Below are positions 7,017 through 8,269 of a DNA stretch of 8,269 nucleotides, piece by piece. Made by a program: the position numbers and the translations under genes. Source of the stretch: Desulfobulbaceae bacterium (GTDB taxonomy: Bacteria > Desulfobacterota > Desulfobulbia > Desulfobulbales > Desulfurivibrionaceae); NCBI GenBank assembly GCA_003557565.1, contig PWOG01000330.1, positions 1 to 8,269 on the forward strand, given 5' to 3'. Below the pieces are notes generated by a model, which was not told the origin of the DNA, did no database searches, and worked only from the letters and a program-made list of their open reading frames with translations. Each line of letters opens with the position of its first letter. The stretch's first letter is position 1.

Positions 7017-7367
7017 CGTGAGCATGAACAGCCGGTCGTTGCCAACCTGGAACCTGCGCCAGGCAGCATAGGCAGAGCAAGACCTAATGTGCCGCGCGGG
7101 GGGCAGCAGGCGCCAGATTGGGCTGGTGACCGAGGCGCGGAGCAGTGCGTGGCCCGGGGCACCTTCCGGATCGATCTGTGCTACCGCCTCAACGTGGTGC
7201 CGGTGGTGTTGCCGCCGCTGAGGGAACGCCGGGAGAATATCCCGCTGCTGCTGGATTTTTTCCTGGCCCGGAGCAACAAGGAAAACCGGCGCTGGGTGGG
7301 CCTGCCCCCCCGCCAGATTGGCTACCGGATCAAAAAACTGGGTATTGTCATCCCTGAGTTGTGGTGA
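7017..7367 (+). pseudogene. Remnant of a NifA/NtrC-like sigma-54 activator
   Basis: The reading frame that ends at TGA 7367 contains disconnected pieces of a sigma-54-dependent activator. Positions 7158-7283 encode GTFRIDLCYRLNVVPVVLPP followed by LRERRENIPLLLDFFLARSNKEN, unmistakably the end of the central AAA+ domain. Just upstream, AGDRGAEQCVAR may be a decayed ATNRDLEQCVA segment. At 7305-7346, PPRQIGYRIKKLGI is the end of a Fis-type helix-turn-helix as in NifA. About 100 residues that should separate these two parts are missing. The Walker A and B and GAFTGA motifs are also absent. A stretch before this (GLVAEREHEQPVVANLEP) may derive from a GAF sensor domain. No start or function can be assigned, so it is a deletion-scarred pseudogene. 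NifA is favoured over NtrC because of the PRQIGYRIKKLGI ending. Confidence 0.6.
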
Positions 7368-7394
7368 GTTCGCAGCCTTGTGGGCGTCGAGCTG

Positions 7395-8269
7395 TTAAGA
7401 CTGGGAAACCAGGGGGTCGGGAGTCTCCACGCACAATGAGATCTTGTCCAGGGTTATGGATACCCGTTGCAGTTCCTTGTCGATGCCGGCCATGTCGCCG
7501 TCGCCTTCGTGCCAGCACTGCGAGATGATCCGGGCGCTGGCGCTGATCCGGAGCGCGGCCGTATCCTTGCCCGCCAGTATGGTGGGTTGGCCGACATGAC
7601 AGCGTTGCCCGGCCAGGTTTTGGTGGTCGGGCGGGATGCCCGGCTCATGGCGGATGTCGTCATTGAGCTTTTCATAAAGCGCCCGCACTTCCGCCGGGGT
7701 TAGGTAGCGGCCGTCGGGGTGACGAAGCAGAAAGGGAAAAATCGTGCGCCGGGTCGACAGCTCGTCGCCGTGTCTTCCGGTTCTGGCAAGGCACTGATGT
7801 GCCGGTTCAATCAGGGGCTCCAGCAGCGGGTGGGCCGAGATTCTGGCCATGACCTCGCGGCAGAAATACTCCAGGGCCTGGCGGCGCAGCTCCCTGGGCA
7901 CCCGGTAGTAGCGCCGGGCTTCTTCCAGGGCCGCCCGCCAGCGCAGGTACATGCCAATCTCCGGTGCCGGTCGGGCGTCTGGCAGGCAATCCTGCCAGCT
8001 GCCCAGATCCGACCGGGGAATATAATCCGCCAGGCCCCGCGGCAATGAGTGCCGGGCGCAGTCCAGGCGTTGGGCGAAGCTTTGCGGAAAAACGGCCACC
8101 CCGCTGAAGGTCGGGCCGGTGAAGAACTTGGAGCCGGTGAGCACCAGGATGTCCCCTTTTTGCAGGTGGTCGCGCAGATCTTCTGGGTCCAGGCGCAACT
8201 GGCAGGCATCGACCATGATCTGGACCGCCTCGCCAAAATGATGACGGATGCGTTCCAGCATGGGGGTCG
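7395..8269 (-). CDS. PLP-dependent fold-type-I enzyme, C-terminal part
   Basis: Only the C-terminal part is in the window; the frame stays open to the right edge, so the start and the first half are missing. Numbering from the Met at 8261, MVDACQLRL (Asp18) followed by VLTGSKFFTGPTFSGVAVFP (Lys45) matches the class V aminotransferase pattern of an aspartate that binds the PLP ring nitrogen and, about 27 residues later, the lysine that forms the Schiff base. About 240 further residues form a C-terminal domain, including RRTIFPFLLRHPDGRYLT and AEVRALYEKLNDDI. I do not recognise a specific family or substrate. The TGSKFFTGP-FSG motif differs from the SHK-GP motif of cysteine desulfurases, so NifS/IscS is unlikely. 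It lies just beyond the activator remnant, on the opposite strand and convergent to it. Confidence 0.75.
   Translation of the reverse strand, partial: TPMLERIRHHFGEAVQIMVDACQLRLDPEDLRDHLQKGDILVLTGSKFFTGPTFSGVAVFPQSFAQRLDCARHSLPRGLADYIPRSDLGSWQDCLPDARPAPEIGMYLRWRAALEEARRYYRVPRELRRQALEYFCREVMARISAHPLLEPLIEPAHQCLARTGRHGDELSTRRTIFPFLLRHPDGRYLTPAEVRALYEKLNDDIRHEPGIPPDHQNLAGQRCHVGQPTILAGKDTAALRISASARIISQCWHEGDGDMAGIDKELQRVSITLDKISLCVETPDPLVSQS

Overview
This 8.3-kb window looks like chromosomal DNA of a GC-rich, Gram-negative anaerobe. My best guess is a Desulfobacterota member close to the Desulfobulbales. That rests on gene flavour only: a glnK-amtB pair behind a sigma-54 promoter, a short ModE-type regulator, an HD-GYP sensor, a NifA-like relic and high GC. 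No database search was possible. The theme is nitrogen and molybdenum supply, as expected near nitrogen-fixation genes, although no nif structural gene is present.

Layout. Positions 1-234 hold a near-consensus sigma-54 promoter and a leader with a strong hairpin. They precede glnK (P-II signal protein) and amtB (ammonium channel), which form an operon closed by a strong bidirectional terminator at 1986-2035. The following gap carries a ~39-bp relic of a modE 3' end. Next comes a plus-strand membrane HD-GYP phosphodiesterase with an extra C-terminal degenerate GGDEF domain.

From about 4100 the genes are on the minus strand. In transcription order they are a YajD-type HNH protein (6900 to 6586), a ModE-box-like operator (6484-6507), modB (6405 to 5731), a 351-bp gap full of inverted repeats, modA (5379 to 4576) and a short modE (4482 to 4105). 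No modC ATPase gene is present. The modB-modA gap contains a 134-bp non-coding element (5399-5532) with IS66-like GTAAG ends and a perfect 8-bp target duplication, so it is a probable MITE. A second, unrelated nested palindrome lies at 5602-5687.

Positions 7017-7367 (plus) carry a decayed, internally deleted sigma-54 activator, probably NifA-like. The right edge (7395-8269, minus) is the C-terminal part of a PLP-dependent fold-type-I enzyme whose start lies outside the window.

How the genes fit together: GlnK gates AmtB under nitrogen control, probably through sigma-54 and an activator such as NtrC. ModA and ModB import molybdate with an ATPase encoded elsewhere, probably under repression by a ModE protein at the palindrome upstream of modB. 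The MITE inserted right at the modA ribosome-binding site. I did not find a wholly new biological system; the most notable items are the MITE, the ModE operator, the second palindrome and the two gene relics.
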